Assembly (NCBI GenBank): GCA_018340375.1
Contig: JAFFJZ010000002.1
Location: 43,606,001 to 43,670,000 of the forward strand
Direction: 5' to 3'
Length of the DNA stretch: 64,000 nt
Origin: Gonatopus flavifemur
Taxonomy: Eukaryota; Arthropoda; Insecta; Hymenoptera; Dryinidae
Positions within the stretch are counted from its first letter, which is position 1. Each line of letters starts with the position of its first letter. Below, in pieces: positions 35,551 to 45,738 of the stretch. A program made the translations under genes and the position numbers. Below the pieces are notes generated by a model. The model was not told the origin of the DNA and ran no database searches. It saw nothing but the letters and a program-made list of their open reading frames with translations.

Positions 35551-36335
35551 GCACACACATATACGTCCAGCTTCGCCCTATTCATTTTCCCCTGTTTCCC
35601 TTTTACTTCTAACCCTCGCATTATTTCCCATATCATACACTTTCCACGAAACATTATGAGACATTATCCATTCTCTAAACTAATCCTGTTTCTATGCCAT
35701 CGCCACGATCGATATTACATTCGATTTACGAATGAAAAAAAAGTCGAGTGATGGACTTTTAATCCAATTTTTAGTCAAATAAACTTACGAAACTCAAACC
35801 GCGCTCTCAAACTGGACAATCGTCAAACAACGGAACATGTAAATATTGCTGACCTAGTTGCGGTTTTTATCCTCGGCAAACGGAATTGGTGTTAAAGTAC
35901 TGTATTGAGGTTTCGAATTTTCAAAGTTCTCTGTTAGGGAGAAAGATGAATAAAATGTATCATATGACTCACCATTCGCGATCAAAGGATTTTTTATAAA
36001 TATTCTTCAATATTAATCACGTGAACATTACATTAATGGGAATATTTAAATTCGCGGACAATCCCCGGAGATCTTGTCATCAGAACTTTTGATATGTTCC
36101 ATGTTTTCATTTTATAACAGTGGGAATTTAATGTTTGATAAATTTGAAAAGTTTATTCTGAAACTTGTAATATTCCTCGAATTTGAGAATAAATAGGAAT
36201 TCTTCTTGAGAATTAATGCGATAAAAGTATCTATGAACACACATGATCTAAAATCCGACTAGAAAGTCGCTTGATCACTCAGGTAGCCCTTCATGTTGAT
36301 TTAATTCAGAGTCCAATAGGGTTACAAAATAACCC
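35440..36335. other. Intron-like DNA upstream of the candidate exon; (AT)n at 35518-35550
   Basis: The microsatellite is an uninterrupted AT run followed by a short CA/TA run. It makes the overlapping 112- and 150-codon frames here uninformative. Nothing else is seen. Confidence 0.5.
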
Positions 36336-36420
36336 AGTAAACACAACTGCAGGCGTTTCAGAGGGCCAGTAACGGCTCTTCACCGGCATCAGGGGCTGAA
36401 ACGTCAGCAATCATCGTTTG
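36336..36420. mobile_element. Partial CCC-type MITE
   Basis: It begins CCCAGTAAACACAACTGCAG and contains GGCGTTTCAGAGGGCCAGTAACGG and then the inverse half GAAACGTCAGCAATCATCG. This matches the complete element at 49752-49859 and the fragment at 63366-63432. The right terminal GGG is missing. In the line above, only short parts of the repeat are given. Confidence 0.55.
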
Positions 36421-36578
36421 TGAAGAAGACCTCGACCAGGCTCTCATATAAAGATATGAGAGCCAGCTGAGGATGACTGTGCATCACTGGGATCTGATGC
36501 GTATTTCTAATATGAAATAATAATTTTCCGATTGAAACTGAAACAAAGATGTTGGAACGGGTCTTCATTGGATCTTAA

Positions 36579-36833
36579 GAGGATACCAGCGGCCCCTGAC
36601 GATGAAACCCAAGCCAAATCTTTTCTGACAAATTACTCGAAAATAAAGCAATAAAAGGGAAATGTCGCTCTGTACAGACCATCAAAAAAATTTATTGATT
36701 GAAGAAGGTCTGTACGGAACGATATTTTAATATTTCATTTCTTCGTTTTCGAGTATTTTGTCAGAACAGTTTTGCTTATGTTCTTTTCTAACCAATGGGT
36801 CTGGTTGCATCTTCAGGGGTCGCTGGTATCACC
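36579..36833. mobile_element. Palindromic MITE flanked by TTAA
   Basis: The arms of about 120 bp begin GAGGATACCAGCGGCCCCTG on the left and, inverted, GGTGATACCAGCGACCCCTG on the right. They also share TCTGACAAA(T/A)TACTCGAAAA and GT(A/C)CAGACC. TTAA is present on both sides (36575-36578, 36834-36837). A TTAA target points to piggyBac or Kolobok transposases; the ends do not match the nearby piggyBac-like element. Non-coding hairpin. Confidence 0.8.
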
Positions 36834-36963
36834 TTAATGGATTTCCATAATCAAACCTTAGTTAAAAAAAGTCCATAGAATCTGACGAAATGATTATTTC
36901 ATGGGATTTGGTCAAGATTGAACATTATGTACGAGATTCGATGAGATTTGGCGAGAATCAATG

Positions 36964-37224
36964 CACGGAGAAAAACGCATGGGAAATGTGTAGCAGGGTT
37001 TACCATAATAATAGCAGTTTTGGGACACATGAGCATTTATGTGCACTCCTCCTTTAATTATGATAATCCATACCTCATTTTGGTGAAAATAACTTTGCAT
37101 CTGACACATGTTACTATGAGTTCAATACAAATTACTAAGAATTGAAGGAGAAATGTTCATAAATGCCTATGTGTCCCAAAACTGCTATTATTATAGGGAT
37201 CTCTGCTACAAATTTTTCTCCGTG
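36964..37224. mobile_element. CAC-type palindromic MITE (TG duplication)
   Basis: The left arm starts CACGGAGAAAAACGCATGG and the right ends AATTTTTCTCCGTG. Both arms carry ATAATAATAGCAGTTTTGGG and a CATTTATG block. TG flanks both sides. Confidence 0.8.
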
Positions 37225-37479
37225 TGGGTTTCTTCAACCAGGGCAGTCCAACCTAATTCAATCATGATAATAGCCCTCACATTTTTTCCATAGTTGGGAA
37301 TAATGAGTTTCCATATTTATCCCATGTAAGAATGTCTATGTTCTCCAATTTTGACAATAGAATTTAGCTTGAACTGTATTATCATTTCAAGGTTACACTA
37401 ATCTCAATTGCCAAAGGTAGACCCCCATCAACGTTGTCCCATCCCTGCGCCCATGGTGAATTCCTACATGCTCTGTTAA

Positions 37480-39056
37480 CCCTAGAACACAACACAACAC
37501 TTATTTTCTTTGCTATTGAACACAACACTGGGGTATTTTTGTACCCCACGCCTTTGAACGCGATTTACGCAAATATTCATCATGGGAAATGAATTTTGCA
37601 ACACATGATTTTCTTCGTTTTTTCAAGACGAAGACAACAGTGTGAATTCCAATGCAAAAATGTTATGAAAAGATGGCAAAATATCAGTTCAAGGGGAAAA
37701 TAAATCACGAAAAATTCTATTTTGAATTTTTTCCAAAAAATGACCGTAATTCTTCGAATTTCCATGCGATTTTGAATATCCAAGAGAATTTGGAAACTTG
37801 AAACAATGTCTTAGAACATGGATAAAACATAATTTTGATTTTTTTTTCAAAGTATATTTATTTGAGAACGAAAGTCAATGTAAACGTAATGGAAACATGT
37901 ATTCATGTGAAAATATAATTTTTTACGATTGTCATTGGTATAGAATAATACTGAGAAATGTTAGAGATAACATTTTTCAATTTCTTTCTTCGCATGAATA
38001 GGAAAAAATCAGTTACATTGGTAACAAAATTGATTTATAATTTCGTTTAACATGGAAACACTGCGAATAATGACAGAGAATTCAAATTCTGCAAAAACTG
38101 CTGCAAAACCCAAACTTTTCCTTCAAATTTTCGAGTATGAATTTCCCTTAGAGCATATATATATGGAGTGCTGATCCAGCCCGTTTGCCTGAGGCCAACA
38201 TGTTTCGGATATATTCCTCGATTGCGCAGGTGCGAAGTTTCCGATCTTTTACGAAATCTTCCGATACCTACCGAGGTATAAAAATATATATATGTATGTA
38301 AGTTTTGAAATTAATCGTGAGTTATGAGGTTATAAAAAACTAAATAACGATACAGAATTTATACGATAATGCAAAAGAGACGCAATGTTTATTGTACATA
38401 TCGCAAGATTATATTTGAAAATAAGATGACATCACGAAGCACGACGTGTTGATGACAAAACAACAAAGGAATTTATTCGACATAAATTTACAAAACTAGT
38501 ATTATTTAAAAACCAATAAATTAAAATATGATTAAAGAATTGATTTTACTCTTCTTGCATGAAATCCTGGAATCCTTTATCAATCGATTCTATGAGAGAA
38601 TTACTTTATTTAAAATATTTTGACGTGTTTACTTTCCACCTAGGCATATATATATCACCGAAGGAACCCGAAAAATCACGAGATTTGCCGATGAAGAACG
38701 CACATGCGCAATTGCAACTTTGATCTGAAACATCTTGGCTTCAACGAAGCTATAGAAAACGGGCTGGATTAGCACTCCATATATATATATGCTCTAAGGA
38801 ATTTCCACACAATCGCACAAAGAGTACCGACGTTATTACAACACTGGGGTAATTTCGTACCCCACGCTCACTTCACGTTGTTGTTAGTCGCAATCAGAAG
38901 GCAAATTCAGGCTTCTAAACAACTCTTCCCTCTTGGAGAACTCTAAACTGAATTATGGTCATGATCCTGTGTCGATATGTAGCAATACCTCCTTATTCAT
39001 CTACAGCTTTCAAAACGCCTTGGGGTACAAAAATACCCCAGTGTCGTGTTCTAGGG
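37480..39056. mobile_element. piggyBac-like element (TTAA duplication), non-autonomous, interrupted
   Basis: TTAA flanks both sides (37476-37479, 39057-39060). The ends are CCCTAGAACACAACAC and GTGTCGTGTTCTAGGG; the CCCTAGAA start is that of the classical piggyBac terminus. Sub-terminal palindromes TGGGGTA(T/C)..GTACCCCA occur near the left end (about 37530), near 38845 and at the right end. No transposase frame is present. A second element (38147-38798) splits it; without the insert it is about 0.9 kb. Confidence 0.85.
38147..38798. mobile_element. TIR element with 8-bp duplication GAATTTCC, nested in the piggyBac-like element
   Basis: The ends are CTTAGAGCATATATATATGG and, inverted, CTTAGAGCATATATATATAT, continuing through GGAGTGCT(G/A)ATCCAGCCCGTTT. 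Weaker similarity (GCCAA(C/G)ATGTTTC, TTGCGCA(G/T)GTGCG) extends the arms past 80 bp. GAATTTCC is exactly repeated at 38139-38146 and 38799-38806. An 8-bp duplication suggests hAT or P-type transposases. No coding sequence. Confidence 0.85.
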
Positions 39057-39831
39057 TTAAGAATGAAACTCTTTGGAGCTGAGATCCTGATTTCGATCAA
39101 GATAAGGTCTCAGTTGGTCCAATTTTCAGGAGAAGGAATTTTTAGCTGGATGAGTATGCTTTCATAGAAAATTAAGAAATGAAGGAAATATGAATACTTG
39201 ATAATCCAAGAGCAAATTTGAAGCCTCATTTATAGATATCAAAATACAAATTATACCTGAACCCTATTCTGTATCTGACAGGATTTCGATAATTGAGATT
39301 ACTTCGAGTTTCTGCTTCACGAAAAGCAAAATGACTCCTATACAAATTTTTTGCGTAATTTTTATCCCATATATAACTCCGTCAATTTTCTTAGAAAATA
39401 CGTAATAAGACGCAACCTAATTCACAGATTCATCAGCAGAATTGTTTTTCCATGAAATTCTTCAACGTCTTCCTCCAGAAATTCTACGATTTCTCAGCTC
39501 TTTCTTGAAGACAAGAATAATAATCGATACACTCTCTGGTGTTTTTTTTTCCTTCCAAATTATTCATTTTCTTTATTTTAATATATTTTTGCAAAAAAAC
39601 AACGTGCAATTTTTTCAAGGAATACAAATGATTCGGGAATGCAGAGCGCATAAATTAGTTTGTGTAAAATCAACTGAAGTCACGATTTGATCTGAATAGG
39701 AAAGGACTGAATATAAACAAAACTTGAAATTTTTAGAATCGATTGACGCAAAGCCGATACCATCTCCAGCTAAATGAATATTCATTCAATAAATAATATA
39801 TATCGGTTAGATAATTCGATTGGTTCATGTA
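39057..39831. other. No features recognised
   Basis: Unique AT-rich DNA with short open frames only. Confidence 0.5.
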
Positions 39832-39983
39832 CCTTAGTGGAAATGCTCTACTCATTGACGAGTTTCGTAGCACTCAACTAGCCACAAACTAGACACTTGC
39901 AAGTGCCTCGTAGGATTCTGGTGAGGTAGTCGCTAACTAAGCGTTATAAAACTCGTCAATGACTAGAGCATTTCTTACTAGGG
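39832..39983. mobile_element. CCC-type MITE
   Basis: It begins CCTTAGTGGAAATGCTCTAC and ends with the inverse of CCCTAGTAAGAAATGCTCTAG. Both arms include TCATTGACGAGTTT. The interior repeats CTAGCCAC, AAGTGCCTCG words. The flanking dinucleotides differ (TA, CT). It is related by its ends to 62709-62837. Confidence 0.65.
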
Positions 39984-42739
39984 CTGAATTCAGTTGAAAA
40001 TCTCTTTGTTGTACCATGACCGTAGATTGATTCGGATCCATCATTGTTAAGTGAATTGATACACCCGGCCAACGCCTGTATAAGAATTTATTATTTTTTT
40101 CACGTTTTTGACGGGTCAAATGTTCAAAGAATAAACTTTCAATTTCATTAGCACGATAATCGATTCCAAACATCAAATGTCAAATATTGAATCACTCTAG
40201 ACAGCACATGGTGAAGGAGACGCCAGACAGATGACAAAAAAAAGAATAATGCATCGATCAATGACCTTTTTAGACTCTTCCTTCACTCAAAGAGAGCTCT
40301 TTATATTTCAAGGATTTCTCGGTAACTGACGTATTAGACATTCTATTGACATTCCTGCAAAAATTTCATACTCCACTATGGAGAACTATAGGAAATTGTG
40401 TTCACTGAATATTTTTGCATACTTGAATCAAGTACAAATAATGTAATATCATCGAATTCAGTCCACAAATTCTTTCAGAAAAATTTGCCTTCGTTCAACC
40501 CTAAAGTCTCATGCCTTTTCCAAGTTCCAGGTCAAAACCGCCGTTCACAAGTTTCTTAGAGACTCAGACAGATAATTTATACCGAAAATTAAAAACATGA
40601 TAACAAAATGTAGATTCACACCGAAGATTCGCCGATCAAATGAGATATGAAGCTTAATCGTTCCATTCAAATGTATAAAAATGTTCGATCTATATCCCGT
40701 ACGTAGCGATTCTACCGCGCCCCAGTGAAAATTGTTAAAATAATCCAAGTGCTGATAAGTAAATTCAAATCAAGGCAAAAACCATCCAACCACAATATGA
40801 ATTTATATCGAACGCGGCTAAACCTCGTCTTCGATATATCCTTTCCCTCAATCTAAAATCATACTCGAACATAAAATTTATTGGCACGATGAGATTATCA
40901 TCAAAGAATACTTGAGGATCCTATTTCCATCCTATTTTCCATCTCATATACCACCACCTGTACATCAATTTCAACGAGATCGGTTCTTCAATAATAATTG
41001 AAAAAAAGATTTTATCATCATACCTTGTATCACATCTTTCACAAACAAAAAACAATTTGTATACGTACATCTATCAAGATCTTAGACCATAAACGATACG
41101 ATTTTCGATTGATCGTTTCAAAATAGATTTCAGATCAATTTCCTTAGTGCCCGATAACCGTGAATTGAGTTCATCTAGGGAAATCGGTCTCGCAACCATA
41201 AAAGAAAACATATAAACGAATGAATGTATCGAGCATTCCCAAAGGAAAATATCCACAATATCACCACCATATCCTTTGAAGAGAGAGAGAGAGAGAGAGA
41301 GAGAGATAAAGAGAGAAAGTGGGGGAAGAAATTGAAATGAATTGAAAGAGCGTTTGATAAATCCGATGCAGAGGGAATTAAAACAAATCATGAAACGTCA
41401 TTCCTTCGATTGGTATTTTTCACAATATTTTCATGATTTTCCGTTGCATCCACATCATCAATCGCTTCGATTATTTCATCGAGAGGAAGTGGAAGAATAA
41501 TTGAATCGATGATTATGATAAATTTCAAAAAAAAATCTCGAGTATTGAAACATATTGAAAAATTCAAACCCAAAGAGATTCGAATTAAAATTTCTGAAGG
41601 AAGTTTGTCAATTACCATATCCGTCGACTAGATATTTCAATGAATACCCACGGTCTGGCGCTCTCGAAAATTCTCAGTTCGATATCGACCTGATTTTCTC
41701 AAACATTTACTCATTATCAATTCGATTATGTTGAAGGATTCAACTCAAGGTACACGTTCAATTTTTTTTCTCTTCTCTTGCCATCCAATTGGGTCATAGG
41801 GTTGATATAATCGAACTTACAATGGAAATCCTAGTTAATTATTTCCAACAATTAAACGAACAAAGCGGGGAAAAAAATGAGAGGGAGAGAAACGATTTTT
41901 TTTCCTCCTCCATGTCCCTAAGATATGAAATCGATTCACGATGGAGGAAATGGTATATACAATTTTGCTGAACGTGAAATAATAATTATGACAGATGAGG
42001 AAATGATGATGGAAAAAGATAACGCACAGGTAGCTCGATTCTGTCGATACGTATCACAGTACGTAACCGAACATACATTGTTCTCGTGTTGTTAGTTGTA
42101 ATAGAAAAAGAGATTGATTGAATCTGAATATGTGAAAAATATAAAATATTCTCCGTGTGTTCGATTATATAGCTACACGTATACTCGATTTTATGTATTT
42201 CAGCTTTCACGATGAAAAGAATGATATGATTGTAAAATAAAAATAATCGATAACGAAGAGGAGTGGAATGTGAAGGATATGTGTCTTCGTCATGTACCAT
42301 TTTTTTTCTTCTCTTCTCTTCTCTTTATACTTTCAACTGAGATTAGCTTGGAAATATATATATACATTGTCTCTCAAAATTCCTCCATAGCATGATGATC
42401 TTTGGAAGAGGAAGAGGTTAGATTTAATTAGTGTAGTACATTCCATTTTGGTGAATATTGCATTTTTCGAATAGTTGGATCTCATACCTTCTCGAAATAC
42501 GCCCGATGATACAAAGATAACGTCACCATTAGTTTCGTAAATTTTTTCTAATCTTTTATTTATCGTTGAAGCTATTGATATTCCATTGGCCCAATATTTC
42601 AAAATAATAGAAAACAAGTATTTTGGTTGAGTACAGAATTTTAAACAAATCGAAATAAATATTGCTACCTATATAAAAATTCTTAGCTTCCGCCAATGCT
42701 GACAATAGAATATAGCTTGGCGCAATGTTGACAGGCAAG
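39984..42739. other. Unique AT-rich DNA with a GA microsatellite at 41281-41318
   Basis: No gene or bounded element recognised apart from the (GA)n run with an A-rich interruption. From about 42690 a CAATGTTGA/TTGGCGCAA word begins. It resumes after the hAT insertion and again after 45736, suggesting an older, unresolved host repeat reaching about 46500. Confidence 0.4.
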
Positions 42740-43099
42740 TAGTGTTGCCGCGATCTTCGAGCCGATCTCAATAATTTCAAACGATCCGATCTTTGAGCAG
42801 AGCTGAAGAAATTCCAGTCGATCCGAGTTTCGAGCTAAGCCAGGACTATGAGATCGACGAGCTAAATCGTTACTGAGAAAATTTCCTATCAGACGAAGGA
42901 CCCTGGTTAAGAAAAACCATTGATTCTCGCAAAATTTCATTGAATCTTGGACAATCTTCTGATCAAATCTCATGGAATTTCATTTGTCAGAATCGCTTTA
43001 TGAAACAATATTGTGTTCAATGTTTAATTAGTAGCAGAGTCGATATTAAGGAAATATGTTTATAAAGTGGATTTTTCTTCATCGCCAATCCTCTGGAGA

Positions 43100-44541
43100 T
43101 GGATTTAATGATATATTTATCTATTTATTCATTGGAAGATGCATTCATTTATTTATGTATTTATTTATTTTGTTTATACGGGTATAAAAGACCCTTTGGT
43201 ACATAGAATATACATTATTTGAACCACATTATATATATCATACATCAAAGCATTAAGCATCATGTTAAGCTCGACTACATGCATCTTATATTACAACAAC
43301 AGTTAACGTGTATAATTATAGGTGAAAAGGACAATTAGATATTAAATTTGACAAATAAGAGAAAGAGAATTCCTAAGATCAGAATGAGATGAAAATAATT
43401 CAAGCACATCACTGTAAGAATTTGCTAGGATAGATATCCGATTTACCGGATCAGAATAACCGTGTCTCGATTTATAAGAAATTGGATTGAACAATTTAGG
43501 GCGCCTCAATAAACGAGAAGGGACATTAAAACGTACAAGTCCAAGCAGTTGAGGGCAGCGAATTTTCCCATTAACAATTTTATACAAAAATGAAAAATCA
43601 TTGAACAAACGACGTGATTCCAAGGGAGGCAAGTTAAGTAGGGCCATAATCAATGAGTAATCATGACAAGTGACGCTCAACGGACGGCCTATCAGATAGG
43701 CAGCGAAACGCAGAAACTTATGCTGAACTCTTTCCAAGTCTGTACAATCTCGAATTAGATGAGGACTCCAAATTTGAGACGCATACTCAAGATGAGGTCT
43801 AACTAAAGTACAATACAGTGTTCGAAGTGCAACAGGATCACGAAAATCTTTACAAACGCGCTTGATGAATCCGAGAGATTTCATGGAAGTACCAACTATG
43901 TGATTTTAATGATCTGAGAAGTTAAAACGAGAGTCAAATGAAACTCCAAGATCACGAACAGTATTTATAGGTGATAACAGAGAATGAGACAAGTTATAAG
44001 GAAAATAAATAGCATTTTTACCTCTATGAAATCTCATCACATGGCATTTAGTGCGATTTAATGACATATTAGATAGCACACACCAAGATTGTAACCGATC
44101 CAAATCAGATTGCAGATTTTGAGCATCTCTGTAAGTTCTTATAATCATAAACAGTTTCAGGTCATCAGCAAAAAGAAGATGTGTGCAGTACTTGAAAATC
44201 GTAGAGATATCATTAATGAAAATAATAAATAATAAAGGACCTAGATGTGAGCCTTGCGGTACACCTGAGGATACAAAAAATGAATCAGAGAAATATTGAG
44301 AGACACGAACTGATTGCGTACGATTCAGAATATAACTCTGTAACCACGACAAAAAATTGCTTCGAATACCTAAATTACTTAATTTATTTAACAATATATT
44401 ATGATCAACTCTGTCAAAAGCCTTTGAGAAGTCCGTATTCATGGAGTTTTTATAACTAACATTCATGAAATTTGATTTGCCAAGTCATAAAAATTTTGAG
44501 AAAACCTTGTTTTATACTTAAATTTCAAGAGCTTCAGAAAT
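43100..44541 (-). mobile_element. 5'-truncated non-LTR retrotransposon (LINE)
   Basis: The minus strand carries the end of a reverse-transcriptase ORF (43342-44466), then a 3' untranslated part and an AAAT-type repeat tail (complement of the TTTATTTATTTA stretch at about 43130-43170). This is typical of LINEs that end in short tandem repeats rather than poly(A). The 5' part of the ORF, endonuclease and ORF1 are absent, as expected from abortive target-primed reverse transcription. It lies inside the hAT at 42740-45335. Confidence 0.8.
43342..44466 (-). pseudogene. LINE reverse transcriptase fragment with an in-frame stop
   Basis: Two consecutive segments in one frame are separated by a TAA at 43906-43908. 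The first (186 codons) has RT motif A (DFSKAFDRVDH, residues 12-22), motif B (GVPQGSHLGPLLF, 68-80), the catalytic FADD (99-102), and a thumb-region LQSWCVLSNMSLNRTKC. The second (180 codons after its first Met) has the Jockey/CR1-group C-terminal region (TLVRPHLEYASQIWSP and RVQHKFLRF). The order and spacing match RTs of insect CR1/Jockey-like LINEs, whose enzyme copies LINE RNA into the chromosome. Upstream of 44467 the reading continues in another frame, so there is also a frameshift or decay there. Inactive: truncated, stop-containing, and lacking the endonuclease. Confidence 0.9.
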
Positions 44542-44542
44542 A

Positions 44543-45172
44543 CAGTGCAGGCCAAAAGTTTGAATACACCCAAAGAAAAAACAATTTTTTCAGTTGATGT
44601 GTTTTTTTCAGGAAATCAACTTACTTTATTCACATAAGTTTATTGTGTTTGATATTGTTTAGACATTTTTGTGATTATTATTTATTAGGCGTGTGCGCGT
44701 ACTCGAAATTTTCGAGTATTCTCGAGTCGAGTCGAGTCGAGTACTCGTCGAGTCGAGTATTGTTTACTACTCGAAATTTTCGAGCTACTCGAAAGTGTTC
44801 GAGTAATTTGACAATTTTTTTAGAATTATCACAAATCACTATTTGTAAAAAGTAGAATATTCTTAGAAAACATAAGGGATCGTTATTCACTGAAACATAT
44901 AAATCAGATTCATATTCACGTATATTATATATTTTTCGAGTACTCGGCTCGACTCGACTCGAAACTTCAATTACTCGACTCGACTCGACTCGACTCGAAA
45001 AAATCACCACTCGCAGACCCCTATTATTCATGTAGCTTATATGAATTAAATCAATTTTGAACAGCGAAGATGTAAAAATGTTAAATGTTCCAAGGAAATG
45101 TAAATTGTGTTCCAAGGAACCCCCTGGATGCAACACTTTTTTATTCGCGTTTGTTTTGAACGAAGTAGGATC
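44543..45172. mobile_element. Tc1/mariner-like fragment, left end only
   Basis: After a TA, the sequence CAGTGCAGGCCAAAAGTTTG resembles the start of Tc1-like transposons. The following AT-rich DNA (to 44677) and the segment after the nested hAT (45032-45170, containing GTTCCAAGGAAC) may belong to it. The matching right end was not found, and no transposase frame is present. Confidence 0.45.
44686..45023. mobile_element. hAT-type MITE with ACTCGAGT words, innermost nest level
   Basis: The ends are TAGGCGTGTGCGCG and CGCAGACCCCTA (TAGGGGTCTGCGAGTG read inward). The flanks TTATTTAT and TTATTCAT match at 7 of 8 positions. Both ends carry runs of CTCGAGT/GAGTCGAGTCGAG words facing each other. The centre is AT-rich. 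The ends belong to the TAGRGRTGTGCGA type also seen at 16769-17923, but the word differs (CTCGAG here, TTCGAATC there). The apparent 152-codon minus-strand frame is word-array noise. Confidence 0.8.
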
Positions 45173-45388
45173 GTGAGATCTTCGATCTAGCTCGACGATC
45201 TTCGAGCCAATCCGAGCTTCGATCCGAGCAGTGGATCTATCGATCCGATTTGCGAGCCGAGCCTATTTGTCAAAAACAAGAGCCAAGCCGAGCTCATGCT
45301 CAAAACTCGGAGTAGCTCGGATCGCGGCAACACTACAGGCAAGGCTTGGCAATCTATAAATATTCCATGTTGATTAACAACAAATGTA

Positions 45389-45736
45389 CACTGAGAAAAA
45401 TGTGTTTCGTAGAACTAGCAATCACAGAATTGTTGGCATTTTATTGTTGGAAATACAATAATTTTTGTCCTTATAGCAATACATGTTGTCTTGTTAACAA
45501 TAGAATTGTCAATTCAGCAATGTTAACGGTCATATTTTTACGATTTTTATTGTAGGTTGACATATGACAATGCTGAATTGTCACATATCAACCAGCAATA
45601 AAATTGCTGAATTGACAATTTTATTGTTAATAAGACAACTATATATTGCTACAAGAACAAGAATTATTGTATATTCAACAATAAAATGTCACCAATGCTC
45701 TTATCGCTAGTTCTACGAAACACATTTTTCTCAGTG
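45389..45736. mobile_element. CAC-type palindromic MITE (TA duplication)
   Basis: The arms begin CACTGAGAAAAATGTGTTTC and its inverse, both followed by GTAGAACTAGC. TA flanks both sides. The interior is made of AACAATAAAATTG/CAATTTTATTGTT words. 348 bp, non-coding. Confidence 0.85.
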
Positions 45737-45738
45737 TA

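Larger units (their letters stand above)
42740..45335. mobile_element. hAT-type element hosting a LINE, a Tc1-like end and a second hAT (8-bp duplication CAGGCAAG)
   Basis: Perfect 16-bp TIRs, TAGTGTTGCCGCGATC and its inverse, are flanked by identical CAGGCAAG (42732-42739 and 45336-45343). The element's own sequence survives at both ends (about 42740-42860 and 45170-45335). It is filled with GATCCGAGCTTCGATC, GATCTTCGAGCC and AGCTCGG words in both orientations. The middle 2.3 kb consists of later insertions. No hAT transposase is present, so the original element was a small non-autonomous word-array copy. Confidence 0.9.

Noticed and set aside
35299..35751. 150-codon plus-strand frame
   Set aside because: It runs through the (AT)n/(CA)n microsatellite and is antisense to the better-supported minus-strand exon; there is no motif.
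44678..45136. 152-codon minus-strand frame with SSRVESSRV repeats
   Set aside because: It is generated by the CTCGAGT words of the inner hAT and crosses its borders.
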